Source: Bacteroidota bacterium (lineage in GTDB: Bacteria; Bacteroidota; Bacteroidia; Chitinophagales; BACL12). From it: a stretch of DNA of 64,000 nucleotides. A model generated the notes under the pieces. The model saw nothing but the letters and a program-made list of their open reading frames with translations, did no database searches and had not been told where the DNA came from. Position 1 is the stretch's first letter. Each line of letters opens with the position of its first letter. Location of the stretch: NCBI GenBank assembly GCA_029571985.1, contig JAKQVC010000132.1:1-64000 (forward strand), read 5' to 3'. Positions 44,840 to 53,118 of the stretch are shown in pieces. A program made the translations under genes and the position numbers.

Positions 44840-46273
44840 TTACAATGATTCTAAAAAGCGTATCAGTTGCTGACGTTGCTCGGCATCCAGTTGCATAAAG
44901 GCTGCCTTTACCGTGCCCGCCTCACCCCCGTGCCAGAGGATAGCTTCTTCAATGTTACGGGCGCGGCCGTCGTGCAGGTAAAAGGTATGCTTATTAACCG
45001 TTTGAAACAATCCAATCCCCCATAGCGGTGGTGTGCGCCATTCGTTTCCGGTGGCGAGAAAATCCGGTCTGCCATCAGCAAGTCCTTCACCCATGTCATG
45101 CAATAGTAAATCCGTATAAGGATGAATGGTTTGATTATTCAATACGGCAAAAAGCGGATGAGTGCCGGTTTGTGCATTGGGAAGGTGACAGGAAGTGCAT
45201 CCAATTTTTTCGAAAAGCAATTTTCCTTTTTGTACAGCCGTTTGTTCCACATTTCGTCTGGCAGGAACCGCAAGTGTAGCACAGTACAGATGTAATTTTT
45301 GCAAATCATCATCCGGCATTTCCGGTTTGCCGCCATCAGGTAATGCTTTTAATTCCTGCTGGTATGCAGAAATATGCTGATCAGAGAATATAGAAGTTGT
45401 AATGCCAATATCGCCATTGAAAGCGCCGCTAATTTGTTGCAATAAGGTAGGTTCATTTGCCTTCCATCCAAAGCGACCTAACTGTTTTTTATTTTCGATG
45501 ACATTCCATACATAATTCGGTCGACCACTGATACCATCGCCATTCGCATCCTGTTCATCGGCAGCTTTTAAAATATCCTGTTCAGCAATAGCTTCCAATA
45601 AACCGAGTCCAATCATTTGCGGTGCAACACGAGGAGAAATTAAATTATTTTCTGCCATCGGACCGTACTGTAAATCGAAGAATTGTATTTTAGGTTTACG
45701 CAGTGTATATGGTTGCCCGTCGGGATATGTTCCTGAAATCTCTTCCCAAATAATTTCGTAAGAACCTTCAGCCTTAGCTGCATCGATGGCATGATCCTGA
45801 AATTGTCCGCCATAAATCGGATCAGGAAGTGGTGCGCCATGTGCATCTGAACCAGGTATACTTAAACGGATTAAAAAGCCTTCCGACAATTGCCCAACAG
45901 TTGCTGGAGGTTGTCCGCGACCATCTTTAAAATGACAACCACTGCATGATTTTGCGTTAAAATGCGGGCCTAAACCATCGCGCGCTTTTGTGCTGCTTGG
46001 TGATTGCACCCAGTTTTGATTAAAGAAGGAATTGCCTACAAAAAAAATTAATTCATCCTGATCAGACAAACCAGGTACTGGCAAGGCAAAAGCATTTACA
46101 GATGCGTCAAATACAGTTGCATCACCACCGCTCAATGCTTCATCGGGTGTCGGACTATGCATAGCCACTTCAGATGCAGCTTGTTTGCATGCATGCAGCG
46201 TGATTGCAAACACGCTTGATGCCAACAAGACAACAACTATCAGTTCTTTGCGATATGTAATACCACCTGACAT
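44840..46273 (-). CDS. Di-heme oxidoreductase (DUF1111) lipoprotein
   Basis: This 477-residue protein has a lipoprotein-type signal (VVVLLASSVFAITLHAC). Two c-type heme sites are present: CSGCH in FNAKSCSGCHFKDGRGQPP (about 110-128) and CTSCH in GKLLFEKIGCTSCHLPN (about 355-371). The segment EAILWHGGEAG near the C-terminus is typical of this di-heme peroxidase-like family, often annotated as thiol oxidoreductase. Heme attachment places it in the periplasm. Its start codon directly follows the stop of the imelysin gene, an arrangement seen in iron-responsive clusters. It may handle ferrous iron or electrons for imelysin-mediated uptake. Confidence 0.93.
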   Translation of the reverse strand: MSGGITYRKELIVVVLLASSVFAITLHACKQAASEVAMHSPTPDEALSGGDATVFDASVNAFALPVPGLSDQDELIFFVGNSFFNQNWVQSPSSTKARDGLGPHFNAKSCSGCHFKDGRGQPPATVGQLSEGFLIRLSIPGSDAHGAPLPDPIYGGQFQDHAIDAAKAEGSYEIIWEEISGTYPDGQPYTLRKPKIQFFDLQYGPMAENNLISPRVAPQMIGLGLLEAIAEQDILKAADEQDANGDGISGRPNYVWNVIENKKQLGRFGWKANEPTLLQQISGAFNGDIGITTSIFSDQHISAYQQELKALPDGGKPEMPDDDLQKLHLYCATLAVPARRNVEQTAVQKGKLLFEKIGCTSCHLPNAQTGTHPLFAVLNNQTIHPYTDLLLHDMGEGLADGRPDFLATGNEWRTPPLWGIGLFQTVNKHTFYLHDGRARNIEEAILWHGGEAGTVKAAFMQLDAEQRQQLIRFLESL

Positions 46274-47464
46274 TTATTGAGTTGGCGAAACGTTTATGGT
46301 GAGTCCGAGTGTAGTGGCAATTGTTGCAAATTGCTCTCCTAATTCCTGCACAGCTAATATAGATTCCATAACCGATTGCCTTGCATCAGGTCTGATGATG
46401 GCGCGATCAAATGGTTGTGGCATGGTTACAAATGACTGATATGTTTTTTGCAATTGTTGTTGCATAGTTTCGGCAACCGGGCCGTGTTGTAATTCAAGTA
46501 ATTGCGACAAGGAAACAACACGAAGCGTATCACCTGCCAATCGATGCATGCTGCCGCGATATACATTGGCAATGCCCATCAGATTATAAATTAAATCGTC
46601 GGATGTATTATCGCTAAAACAACTTTGTTCATCTTCCTGATCAGCATTATCATAGGCTGTATACATCCGCTCGCCTGCTAATTCCACTTTTGCCATCACA
46701 CCCAGACCGGTTAATATTTTTTGGAGCGATTCATCCGCCGGTGCTGCAATAAATGAGTGCCGATAATTATCATGAACATCAGGTGACCAGGCTTTTTTTA
46801 CAAGCTCCAGGTGCTCGACCAAAAGAGAAGTTGATAGTTCCAGGAATTTTCTTCGCCTGTCATTAATCGGATTGCCTGCAATAAAATCGGTGGATGGCCT
46901 TTTTCCTGCATCTACAGAATCTAAGTCCTGTCCCCATAACATAAATTCAATAGCATGAAAGCCGCAACTGATGTTTTCTTCACCACCCTTTTCATTTAAA
47001 TCGACCAATAAGTTTCGCGTAATTTCCGGATAGGTGGCTACATTTTGAATAATACCGACGGATGAGGCTCCAGCCACATAATCGACATAAGCTTCATCAA
47101 GCGGCCATGCATTGAGCAGACCTTCCACACCGGTAACGCCGTTATCAATAGGACCATCATAAAAGCGGAATGTTTCGGTTTGTGCATACCATTTTCTGGC
47201 TTCACGCCAGGCATGCTGGGCAACAAGCTGGGTGCTATCATTCGGGTTGTGCAAGAAAACTGAAATAGCCTGCTGCATGGAAACTGCAGAGGTTAGCGCG
47301 TCGGTGTAAGCAGCATAAACTAAAGTCGCATAACCTTCAACTACGGCTTCTGCATTCACTTTTCGGTTCCCGGATACTGAAGTTGAGCACCCATTGATTA
47401 GAAATACTATAGACAAGCCTGCAGAGACAACAGATAAAGACTTGATAATCAATGAATTACGCAC
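46274..47464 (-). CDS. Imelysin-family lipoprotein (probable iron uptake)
   Basis: This 396-residue protein has a lipoprotein signal with Cys 26 (LSIVFLINGC). It is alpha-helical with two imelysin repeats. The GxHxxE motif characteristic of the family is in CGFHAIEFMLWGQDLD (about 172-187). The repeat halves show ARKWYAQTETFRFYDGPID and GVTGVEGLLNAWPLDEAYVD. Imelysins are iron-regulated outer-membrane or periplasmic proteins. It directly precedes the di-heme oxidoreductase with no gap. A -7 element overlapped by a palindrome lies just upstream and suggests repression, possibly by iron. Confidence 0.92.
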   Translation of the reverse strand: MRNSLIIKSLSVVSAGLSIVFLINGCSTSVSGNRKVNAEAVVEGYATLVYAAYTDALTSAVSMQQAISVFLHNPNDSTQLVAQHAWREARKWYAQTETFRFYDGPIDNGVTGVEGLLNAWPLDEAYVDYVAGASSVGIIQNVATYPEITRNLLVDLNEKGGEENISCGFHAIEFMLWGQDLDSVDAGKRPSTDFIAGNPINDRRRKFLELSTSLLVEHLELVKKAWSPDVHDNYRHSFIAAPADESLQKILTGLGVMAKVELAGERMYTAYDNADQEDEQSCFSDNTSDDLIYNLMGIANVYRGSMHRLAGDTLRVVSLSQLLELQHGPVAETMQQQLQKTYQSFVTMPQPFDRAIIRPDARQSVMESILAVQELGEQFATIATTLGLTINVSPTQ

Positions 47465-47493
47465 TATTATTTATTTATACAACTTCTAAACAG

Positions 47494-47507
47494 TGTACAA
47501 AAGTACA
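47494..47507 (-). promoter_or_regulatory. -7 element with overlapping palindrome before the imelysin gene
   Basis: On the minus strand TACTTTTG (47505-47498) is a perfect -7 element. It lies inside the inverted repeat TGTAC-AAAA-GTACA (47494-47507). An operator overlapping a promoter fits repression. The -33 is weak. Confidence 0.4.
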
Positions 47508-47538
47508 TGTTCGATCGGATATGGCAGGAATTTTGGGG

Positions 47539-47556
47539 ATACCTATAAGTAGGTAT
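47539..47556. promoter_or_regulatory. Perfect inverted repeat ATACCTA-TAAG-TAGGTAT
   Basis: A 7-bp palindrome with a 4-nt centre, in the gap between the imelysin gene and the small gene at 47585. It could be a second operator for the iron genes or a terminator stem for the upstream gene, though no T-run follows. Confidence 0.35.
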
Positions 47557-47584
47557 TCGGTATAAGCCGTTAATGCCTGTATAT

Positions 47585-48169
47585 TTATTTGCCTGAATTG
47601 AGCATCCAATTTTGGATTGCAGAGATATCGCGGAATTCGATTGGCAGGCTTCTGATATTGATATAGAGTTTACGAATGAATGCCCACGATTCTGGTCGTT
47701 TCGGCACATCGATTGTGTATACACCTTTTTGAAAAGGTATATCATTGCAGATACAATATTGACAACCTTCCTGTGTAACCATATGGTAACCCGGCCAGAG
47801 GATGGTCATTTTGCGTAATTCAAGCAATCGCAAATTTACGGTATCACTATTGCGAAAAACCTCCAATTCATATTGATAACCGAGGGGGTCATATTGACTT
47901 AAAATCCAGCAAGAATCCTTTTCAGAATATTCCACTTTTGCTGTTACATATTGCATGGATCCATTAGATGAATCTGTCAGGAAAATATCTCCAATGCGCA
48001 CGGTAATGGTGCTTGGCGTCAATTCCTTTTTTTGTACATCGAGTAGTGTAAAGCGAAACTCGCTATAGGCGATGGTGTCGCCGGGTATTTGAGCCTGCAT
48101 GGATGAAATAAATCCAACCAGGCAGCATAGGCATGCAGTTACAGCGTTACGTTGGGTTTGACAGCACAT
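47585..48169 (-). CDS. Small exported protein, unknown function
   Basis: I choose the ATG at 48169, which gives MCCQTQRNAVTACLCCLVGF and then an SSMQAQ cleavage site; the longer open frame to 48286 would put a non-signal stretch first. The product has 194 residues. The mature part is beta-rich (YSEFRFTLLDVQKK, TITVRIGDIFL, YELEVFRN) and has a Cys cluster near the end (GCQYCICND). It overlaps the end of the tocopherol-cyclase-like gene by 23 nt on the same strand, so the two are likely co-translated. No family recognised. Confidence 0.75.
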   Translation of the reverse strand: MCCQTQRNAVTACLCCLVGFISSMQAQIPGDTIAYSEFRFTLLDVQKKELTPSTITVRIGDIFLTDSSNGSMQYVTAKVEYSEKDSCWILSQYDPLGYQYELEVFRNSDTVNLRLLELRKMTILWPGYHMVTQEGCQYCICNDIPFQKGVYTIDVPKRPESWAFIRKLYINIRSLPIEFRDISAIQNWMLNSGK

Positions 48170-49142
48170 GTGTGTTTCCGGCAATTTCCAATCCTGCAAA
48201 TTTCCCGGTATCGTTAAAAATAATACGATTTTCTTTTTTGCTGATGAGGGTGATGTGTATAACTGCCTGCATACTCTCCTGCACACGTCCTTCCATCAAC
48301 CCTAAAATGGGGCTTAACAATTCGGCGCCGGGGGCCTTTTCAGCATGCACTTTGAGGATAAACTGTTTATCTTCCAATCGCACGTCTGCACCTGAATCAG
48401 AAAACTGACAATTAATGAGTTTGGCACCAGTGTAGGTAGCAAATACTTGCGTTTTATTGTTGTAATAAAATGCGCAAATGAATCCGGTAAATGCATTCCC
48501 TATCCAGGGTATACGGGCAACGGATAATTTGAATGAAATATCCGGTTTTGAAAAATGGTTGCTTTGCATCCAAAGCCAGCCTGCGGGAAAGGATCTACCC
48601 CAATCCTTTTCGATATAGGCACGACCTCCGGTAAAATCAATTTCACGACCATTAATCATGAGTTTACCGGTAAGGTTACTATACATACTGATGACCTGGT
48701 GATAGCATTCCATAAACGGCACCCATGAATACCAGCCCATGATGCCGGGCGCCCACCATTTTTTATTCCAATATACATGCTGATTAAAATGCAGTTGTCC
48801 TTTACAGTCGGGCAGCTGTAATTTTAATCGATTAAGTGAAAATGAATTTTCCTGCAGTTTTACTTTGAATCGCCTGGTATTCGTCTTAAAGTAGACCGGA
48901 TCAAATTTGTGATACCTGGCAGTAACAGCAGAGCCATCTAATACCTGTATAAAAGCTTGTTTATTGCCGTGTTCGTCCATAGCGATTCCGGGAATAAAGG
49001 CAAATGTGTGGTTGCCGGTTTTGTCGACAATTTTAAAATACCAGCCTTCAAAAAATTTCTTCTTCTTAAACCAGCCATGGTATAATTCATGATGAAAACA
49101 CGCGCGTAGGTATGCAAATGGTTTGAACATGCTGAGCAGCAC
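48147..49142 (-). CDS. Tocopherol-cyclase-like family protein
   Basis: This 331-residue protein matches the tocopherol cyclase-like family by KKFFEGWYFKIVDKTGNHTFAFIPGI-type opening (about 29-54), the central WAPGIMGWYSWVPFMECYH (about 120-138), and YIEKDWGRSFPAGWLWMQ (about 167-184). The last of these is the hallmark Asp-Trp-Gly segment of the lipocalin-like fold. Plant members cyclise tocopherol precursors. Bacterial members outside phototrophs have unknown lipid-like substrates. No signal peptide is clear. The start at 49142 fits the family N-terminus. Confidence 0.88.
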   Translation of the reverse strand: MLLSMFKPFAYLRACFHHELYHGWFKKKKFFEGWYFKIVDKTGNHTFAFIPGIAMDEHGNKQAFIQVLDGSAVTARYHKFDPVYFKTNTRRFKVKLQENSFSLNRLKLQLPDCKGQLHFNQHVYWNKKWWAPGIMGWYSWVPFMECYHQVISMYSNLTGKLMINGREIDFTGGRAYIEKDWGRSFPAGWLWMQSNHFSKPDISFKLSVARIPWIGNAFTGFICAFYYNNKTQVFATYTGAKLINCQFSDSGADVRLEDKQFILKVHAEKAPGAELLSPILGLMEGRVQESMQAVIHITLISKKENRIIFNDTGKFAGLEIAGNTHVLSNPT

Positions 49143-49200
49143 TGGTATCTAAAGATAGTGTTTTATTTGAACATGCGTTTACCGGCCCAGTTCTATCAGC

Positions 49201-50952
49201 TTAACGCAGGAGCGTTACATTACCACTCTCCAATTGCGTTAAGCCTGATGGGTCGTTTGACTGCAGCAGATACACATAAACGCCAATTGGAGCGGGTCTT
49301 CCTTCGTGCGTGCCATCCCACGGTAAGGTAAGCTGGTTGGTGGAATAAACCATTTCCCCCCACCGGTTATAGATATCCAATTGGAAGGTGCTTTCAAAAC
49401 AATTCACCACAGGCCCAAACCGATCATTAATTCCATCACCATTGGGTGAAAAAGCATTTGGTAACTCCAATGTACAATTATAGTCGACTGAATCAGGTGT
49501 TGTGCAATCAATAATAGAAATAGTGGTAGAAAAGGTATCTGTTTGACAACCAAAATTTGCGATAACAGTAACCGTGTAGGTACCGGGCAATGTATAGGTA
49601 TGCACCGGCATATCAGTTTGGGTTACCACCTCTTCTGGCGACCCATCACCGAAAGAGATAGTAGCTGTTTCGAAAGGCAGGTCGGCCATGAACTGAAAAT
49701 TTGTTGCATTTTCGGCACATAAATCCATGGCGATAATATCGAGATTTGCCATTGGTAATTCGGCAGGAATAAGCGATAGAATGGCAGGAGGCAATCCAAA
49801 AATACCGGTAGTTGGTGATAAGCCAATCGGCGGTAAAAAAATGGCTTGATCAACAAAATTACAACCCACACCCGGCGTGTTCGGACTCGTGATAGCCGAT
49901 AACCAGTCTTCAGAATTAACAGCCAAATAAATATTTCCATCGGGTGCTAATTGCAATGTACCCACCGATTGGAAATTGAATGATGAAGACAAGCCAACCA
50001 AAACAGGTGTTGACGGTGTTCCATCAGCGACATCAACCTGATAAACAGCACCATTAAATCCGGCATCGTAATACATCGAATAATAGAGTAAATTATTATC
50101 CGGGGAAAATTCTACGCCATACGGATTATCCAGCGTTTCGAAACCACCGGCTTCTGTTAAGGCACCGGTGCAAGTATTAAAATTAAATAATTCAATTTCT
50201 TTTGCACCAAAAATTGCCACTGCCAATTGTGTAAACACATGATTAAATTTCATGCAACCCATAGTGCCATCACCGTCGGTTACCGGCACTGTAGAATGAA
50301 TGGAGCCGGCAGTGCTCACTACAGGTGTAAGATCGATACCAGCGCTTGTTAATTGAAATGCTTTAAAAATAGCATTATCCCGTTCGTGCATTACAATCCA
50401 ATAACCTGAACCATCGCCATTTACAGCAACAGCTAATCGTTCGGTCGTATTGGTTTGTATCAATATGTTTTTTTCTGTGGGCACAACATCGCCCAGGCCG
50501 CCATTCAGGGTCATATCAACCACTGAGTATCTGAATCCGTTAGTAGCACCTCCGATGGTTTCATCAACAGTAAATACAAAATACCTGGTTTCGGAATCCG
50601 GTTGTGGAACAATAACAACGCCTTGGGTAGATGATGTAAACGCACCCCCTAATACACCATCGCCATTTGGCATTACCTCATGCAAACGATTCCAAATTTG
50701 TAAACCATTGGAATAAAAAAGTAAATCACCCGTAACATCATCTGACACGCTTGCACAGCCTTCATAGCTCACTAATTGGCCGGAAGTAAGTGTGGTGATG
50801 CCGCCTGCGGTAAATTGCAAACCAGCCCGGTTGCCAAAAAACCAATGGTTATTTGCATTTTGTGCCTGAACCGTATGCGCAAATAAAAATAGAATAACCA
50901 CCATGTTTATCTCCTGCAACCATACCAAACTGTTTCGCGTGGTAAAGCGCAT
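49201..50952 (-). CDS. Secreted propeller protein with PKD and gliding-type C-terminal domain
   Basis: I start at the ATG at 50952 (MRFTTRNSLVWLQ), which gives a plausible signal peptide ending HTVQAQ; earlier Met codons at 50958 and 51000 add 2 and 16 residues. Mature residues hold a beta-propeller (WFFGNRAGLQFTAGG, GDLLFYSNGLQIWNRLHEVM, GVEFSPDNNLLYYSMYYD, LQLAPDGNIYLAVNSEDW). A PKD module follows (PVHTYTLPGTYTVTVIANFGC), then the gliding-motility-associated C-terminal domain (LPNAFSPNGDGINDRFGPVV, LDIYNRWGEMVYST, IGVYVYLLQ). This last domain is a T9SS type B sorting signal. It belongs to large Bacteroidota surface proteins of unknown binding role. Confidence 0.88.
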   Translation of the reverse strand: MRFTTRNSLVWLQEINMVVILFLFAHTVQAQNANNHWFFGNRAGLQFTAGGITTLTSGQLVSYEGCASVSDDVTGDLLFYSNGLQIWNRLHEVMPNGDGVLGGAFTSSTQGVVIVPQPDSETRYFVFTVDETIGGATNGFRYSVVDMTLNGGLGDVVPTEKNILIQTNTTERLAVAVNGDGSGYWIVMHERDNAIFKAFQLTSAGIDLTPVVSTAGSIHSTVPVTDGDGTMGCMKFNHVFTQLAVAIFGAKEIELFNFNTCTGALTEAGGFETLDNPYGVEFSPDNNLLYYSMYYDAGFNGAVYQVDVADGTPSTPVLVGLSSSFNFQSVGTLQLAPDGNIYLAVNSEDWLSAITSPNTPGVGCNFVDQAIFLPPIGLSPTTGIFGLPPAILSLIPAELPMANLDIIAMDLCAENATNFQFMADLPFETATISFGDGSPEEVVTQTDMPVHTYTLPGTYTVTVIANFGCQTDTFSTTISIIDCTTPDSVDYNCTLELPNAFSPNGDGINDRFGPVVNCFESTFQLDIYNRWGEMVYSTNQLTLPWDGTHEGRPAPIGVYVYLLQSNDPSGLTQLESGNVTLLR

Positions 50953-51116
50953 GCACATTTCCGAAAAACGCCTAAATATTGCCGGAGTGGCACGTAACAT
51001 ATTACTTAGCAGTTGTTTATTGTCAAACAGGTGCTCAAGTTGAAAGTTCGTGTTGTCACCAGAAAATTCCTTACCCGTGTAAATGATTTACACATATTCC
51101 AGGCAGCCATCTATAA

Positions 51117-51159
51117 ATCAAAAGCTCCCGTTCTGCAATCAGATCCGAGAGCTTTTGGC
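51117..51159 (-). terminator. Intrinsic terminator of the Calx-beta gene at 51176
   Basis: On the minus strand CAAAAGCTC and GAGCTTTTG pair (9 bp), with inner TCTG/CAGA pairing around ATTG. It lies about 18 nt after the stop codon, and the stem itself ends in TTTT. Confidence 0.65.
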
Positions 51160-51175
51160 GAAAGGGTCGAAATGA

Positions 51176-53089
51176 TTATTGCTTCACAAAAAGCTGCGTT
51201 TTTGTTTGGTATTCATTTTGAATATGCATCAAATAAGCACCCGGTGCCAGGTATTGCACGGGTATAACAGTTGTATTACCGGACATAACCATTGTAAATA
51301 CCACAGAACCTTGCAGGTCAGTGATGATCAGGTTATTGTATACAGCATCTGTTTGAACCGTTATTACATCTATAGCAGGATTCGGGTATATGGTTAGGGC
51401 TGTTTCCTCTAAAGTTGGTATTGCCAATACTGCTTCCACTTCGATATCAGCGGCATAGCGAGGTAATAATTGATATCCGTCCAAATACGGTGCACCGGTA
51501 TCAAACTGACTGCCAATTCCGGTAACATGTAAAACGAAAGGTTCAACTATTGATGGTGCAGGCAAGGCAGCCAAATCTGTATTATTGTCGATACGAATAG
51601 TATAGGTATTGATACCATCGGTTAATTGCACATTAAATGAAGAACCATCACCCAGCCATTGAGCTATATCTACATAAGTCAGATTGTGTATGGTTGCCAT
51701 TTGTGATTCCGTTGATTCGTCAAGGGCAGTCACAACTGATGGTGTCTGCAAGGGATTAGCTGCATCAACTAACCACAAAGTATCCGGTTCTATTTCATTT
51801 AAACCGTTAAACTGCGATATAACACCTTGAACGGTAACTTCATCGCCTTCGGTTACCGTATATCCAAATGTTTGATCAAAACTAAATACACTGATACCAC
51901 CGGTTGCATCAATGAGTGTAAATTGCAGGCCACCATCCCAGGTATTTATTCCATGCACAACACCTGTTAATTCGGCTAGGGCACCAACTTGCGTATTGAC
52001 ACCACCGGCATCACTACCAGTAACCTCTGAAATTGCATACTCGGTGTAATCTAGAGGAGCTGGTGTATCATTGTCGATAACACCCAGTAAATAGGTAGAT
52101 GGTAATCCAACTGCACAAGCTCCGGAAACATAAGTCAGGTCGAGGATTAAAGATTCATCGGGTTCGTCAAGTAAATCATCAACAATGTCGAAGAAAAAAG
52201 TATAATCAGTAGCACCACCTGCTGTAAAGCTATGTCCAAAAGCTGTGAAAATAACGTCCGCATCATCTGTTGTAGACATGACACTTACAGTTACATCTAC
52301 GGTGCAATCAGCTGTTGCCGATAAGTGTATATTTGAACTCACTGTGCCATCCGCTTCACCAGCCAATGCAGCAGCCGGATCGAATGTTACAAGCGGCAAG
52401 GGTTCGCCTTCAATAGCGGTTAATACAATATCATCCAAAGCAAATTCATCGCGAGAGCCTGCACCACCCACATCGTCGCCTGTCCAACGCAGATATAATA
52501 ATGAACCTGCGGTAAAGGATAATCCTGAAATAGTGGTTGCCATTTCATTGATATAAGGCGTAAAATCCATCATTTCAGGTGAAGTATAGTCCAAGTCTGA
52601 TATTGGATTATATGTAACATTATCATAAGAAATAGAAAAATTAAAGCTATTGCTTCTGCCTTGATCATTTAATACATAAATGGTGTATGCCACATCCAAC
52701 TCTGTGATATCGATACCGGTATTATTTTCTATTTTCAAGATAAAGCTTCCCGGAGTAAAATCATCAGCAACCGGCTGCACCATTAAACCTTGGTTACCTG
52801 CAATATCTACTCCATAAATACCGCCAGGTGTTACAAGTCCCATTGTTGTTCCCTTTGCAAAATCGCCGGTTGTAGCTGTTTCACCAAAATCAACATCACC
52901 ATCGCTAAATCCGGTTGCACTCCATAAATCAGAATCGAGCATGCCTCCGCCGCCGCCTGGTTGAAATCCGGCTCCGGCAAATCCGGTAAAATCAATGGTT
53001 TGCGGAACGCCGGGTGTATTGAGCATTAACTGTGCATGTGATACAGCAGCAAACATACATGCGGCTGCAAATAGAGTAATTTTTTTCAT
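51176..53089 (-). CDS. Secreted Calx-beta/OB-fold protein with T9SS sorting domain
   Basis: This 637-residue protein has a signal peptide (ITLFAAACMFAAVSHAQ). Residues 20-230 form an N-terminal domain shared with the next gene (FTGFAGAGFQPGGGGGMLDS, FSDGDVDFG). A Calx-beta-like domain follows (about 235-335; ATADCTVDVTVS, DESLILDLTYVSG). Residues about 345-550 resemble the OB-fold modules of extracellular nucleases (GALAELTGVVHGIN, VTVQGVISQFNGLNEI, QMATIHNLTYVD), but no nuclease domain is present. The type A sorting domain is at about 565-637 (IYPNPAIDVITVQT). It lies 29 nt after its paralogue. Confidence 0.87.
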   Translation of the reverse strand: MKKITLFAAACMFAAVSHAQLMLNTPGVPQTIDFTGFAGAGFQPGGGGGMLDSDLWSATGFSDGDVDFGETATTGDFAKGTTMGLVTPGGIYGVDIAGNQGLMVQPVADDFTPGSFILKIENNTGIDITELDVAYTIYVLNDQGRSNSFNFSISYDNVTYNPISDLDYTSPEMMDFTPYINEMATTISGLSFTAGSLLYLRWTGDDVGGAGSRDEFALDDIVLTAIEGEPLPLVTFDPAAALAGEADGTVSSNIHLSATADCTVDVTVSVMSTTDDADVIFTAFGHSFTAGGATDYTFFFDIVDDLLDEPDESLILDLTYVSGACAVGLPSTYLLGVIDNDTPAPLDYTEYAISEVTGSDAGGVNTQVGALAELTGVVHGINTWDGGLQFTLIDATGGISVFSFDQTFGYTVTEGDEVTVQGVISQFNGLNEIEPDTLWLVDAANPLQTPSVVTALDESTESQMATIHNLTYVDIAQWLGDGSSFNVQLTDGINTYTIRIDNNTDLAALPAPSIVEPFVLHVTGIGSQFDTGAPYLDGYQLLPRYAADIEVEAVLAIPTLEETALTIYPNPAIDVITVQTDAVYNNLIITDLQGSVVFTMVMSGNTTVIPVQYLAPGAYLMHIQNEYQTKTQLFVKQ

Positions 53090-53118
53090 GATTATTTTTT
53101 CTTCAGGTAAATGGTGTG

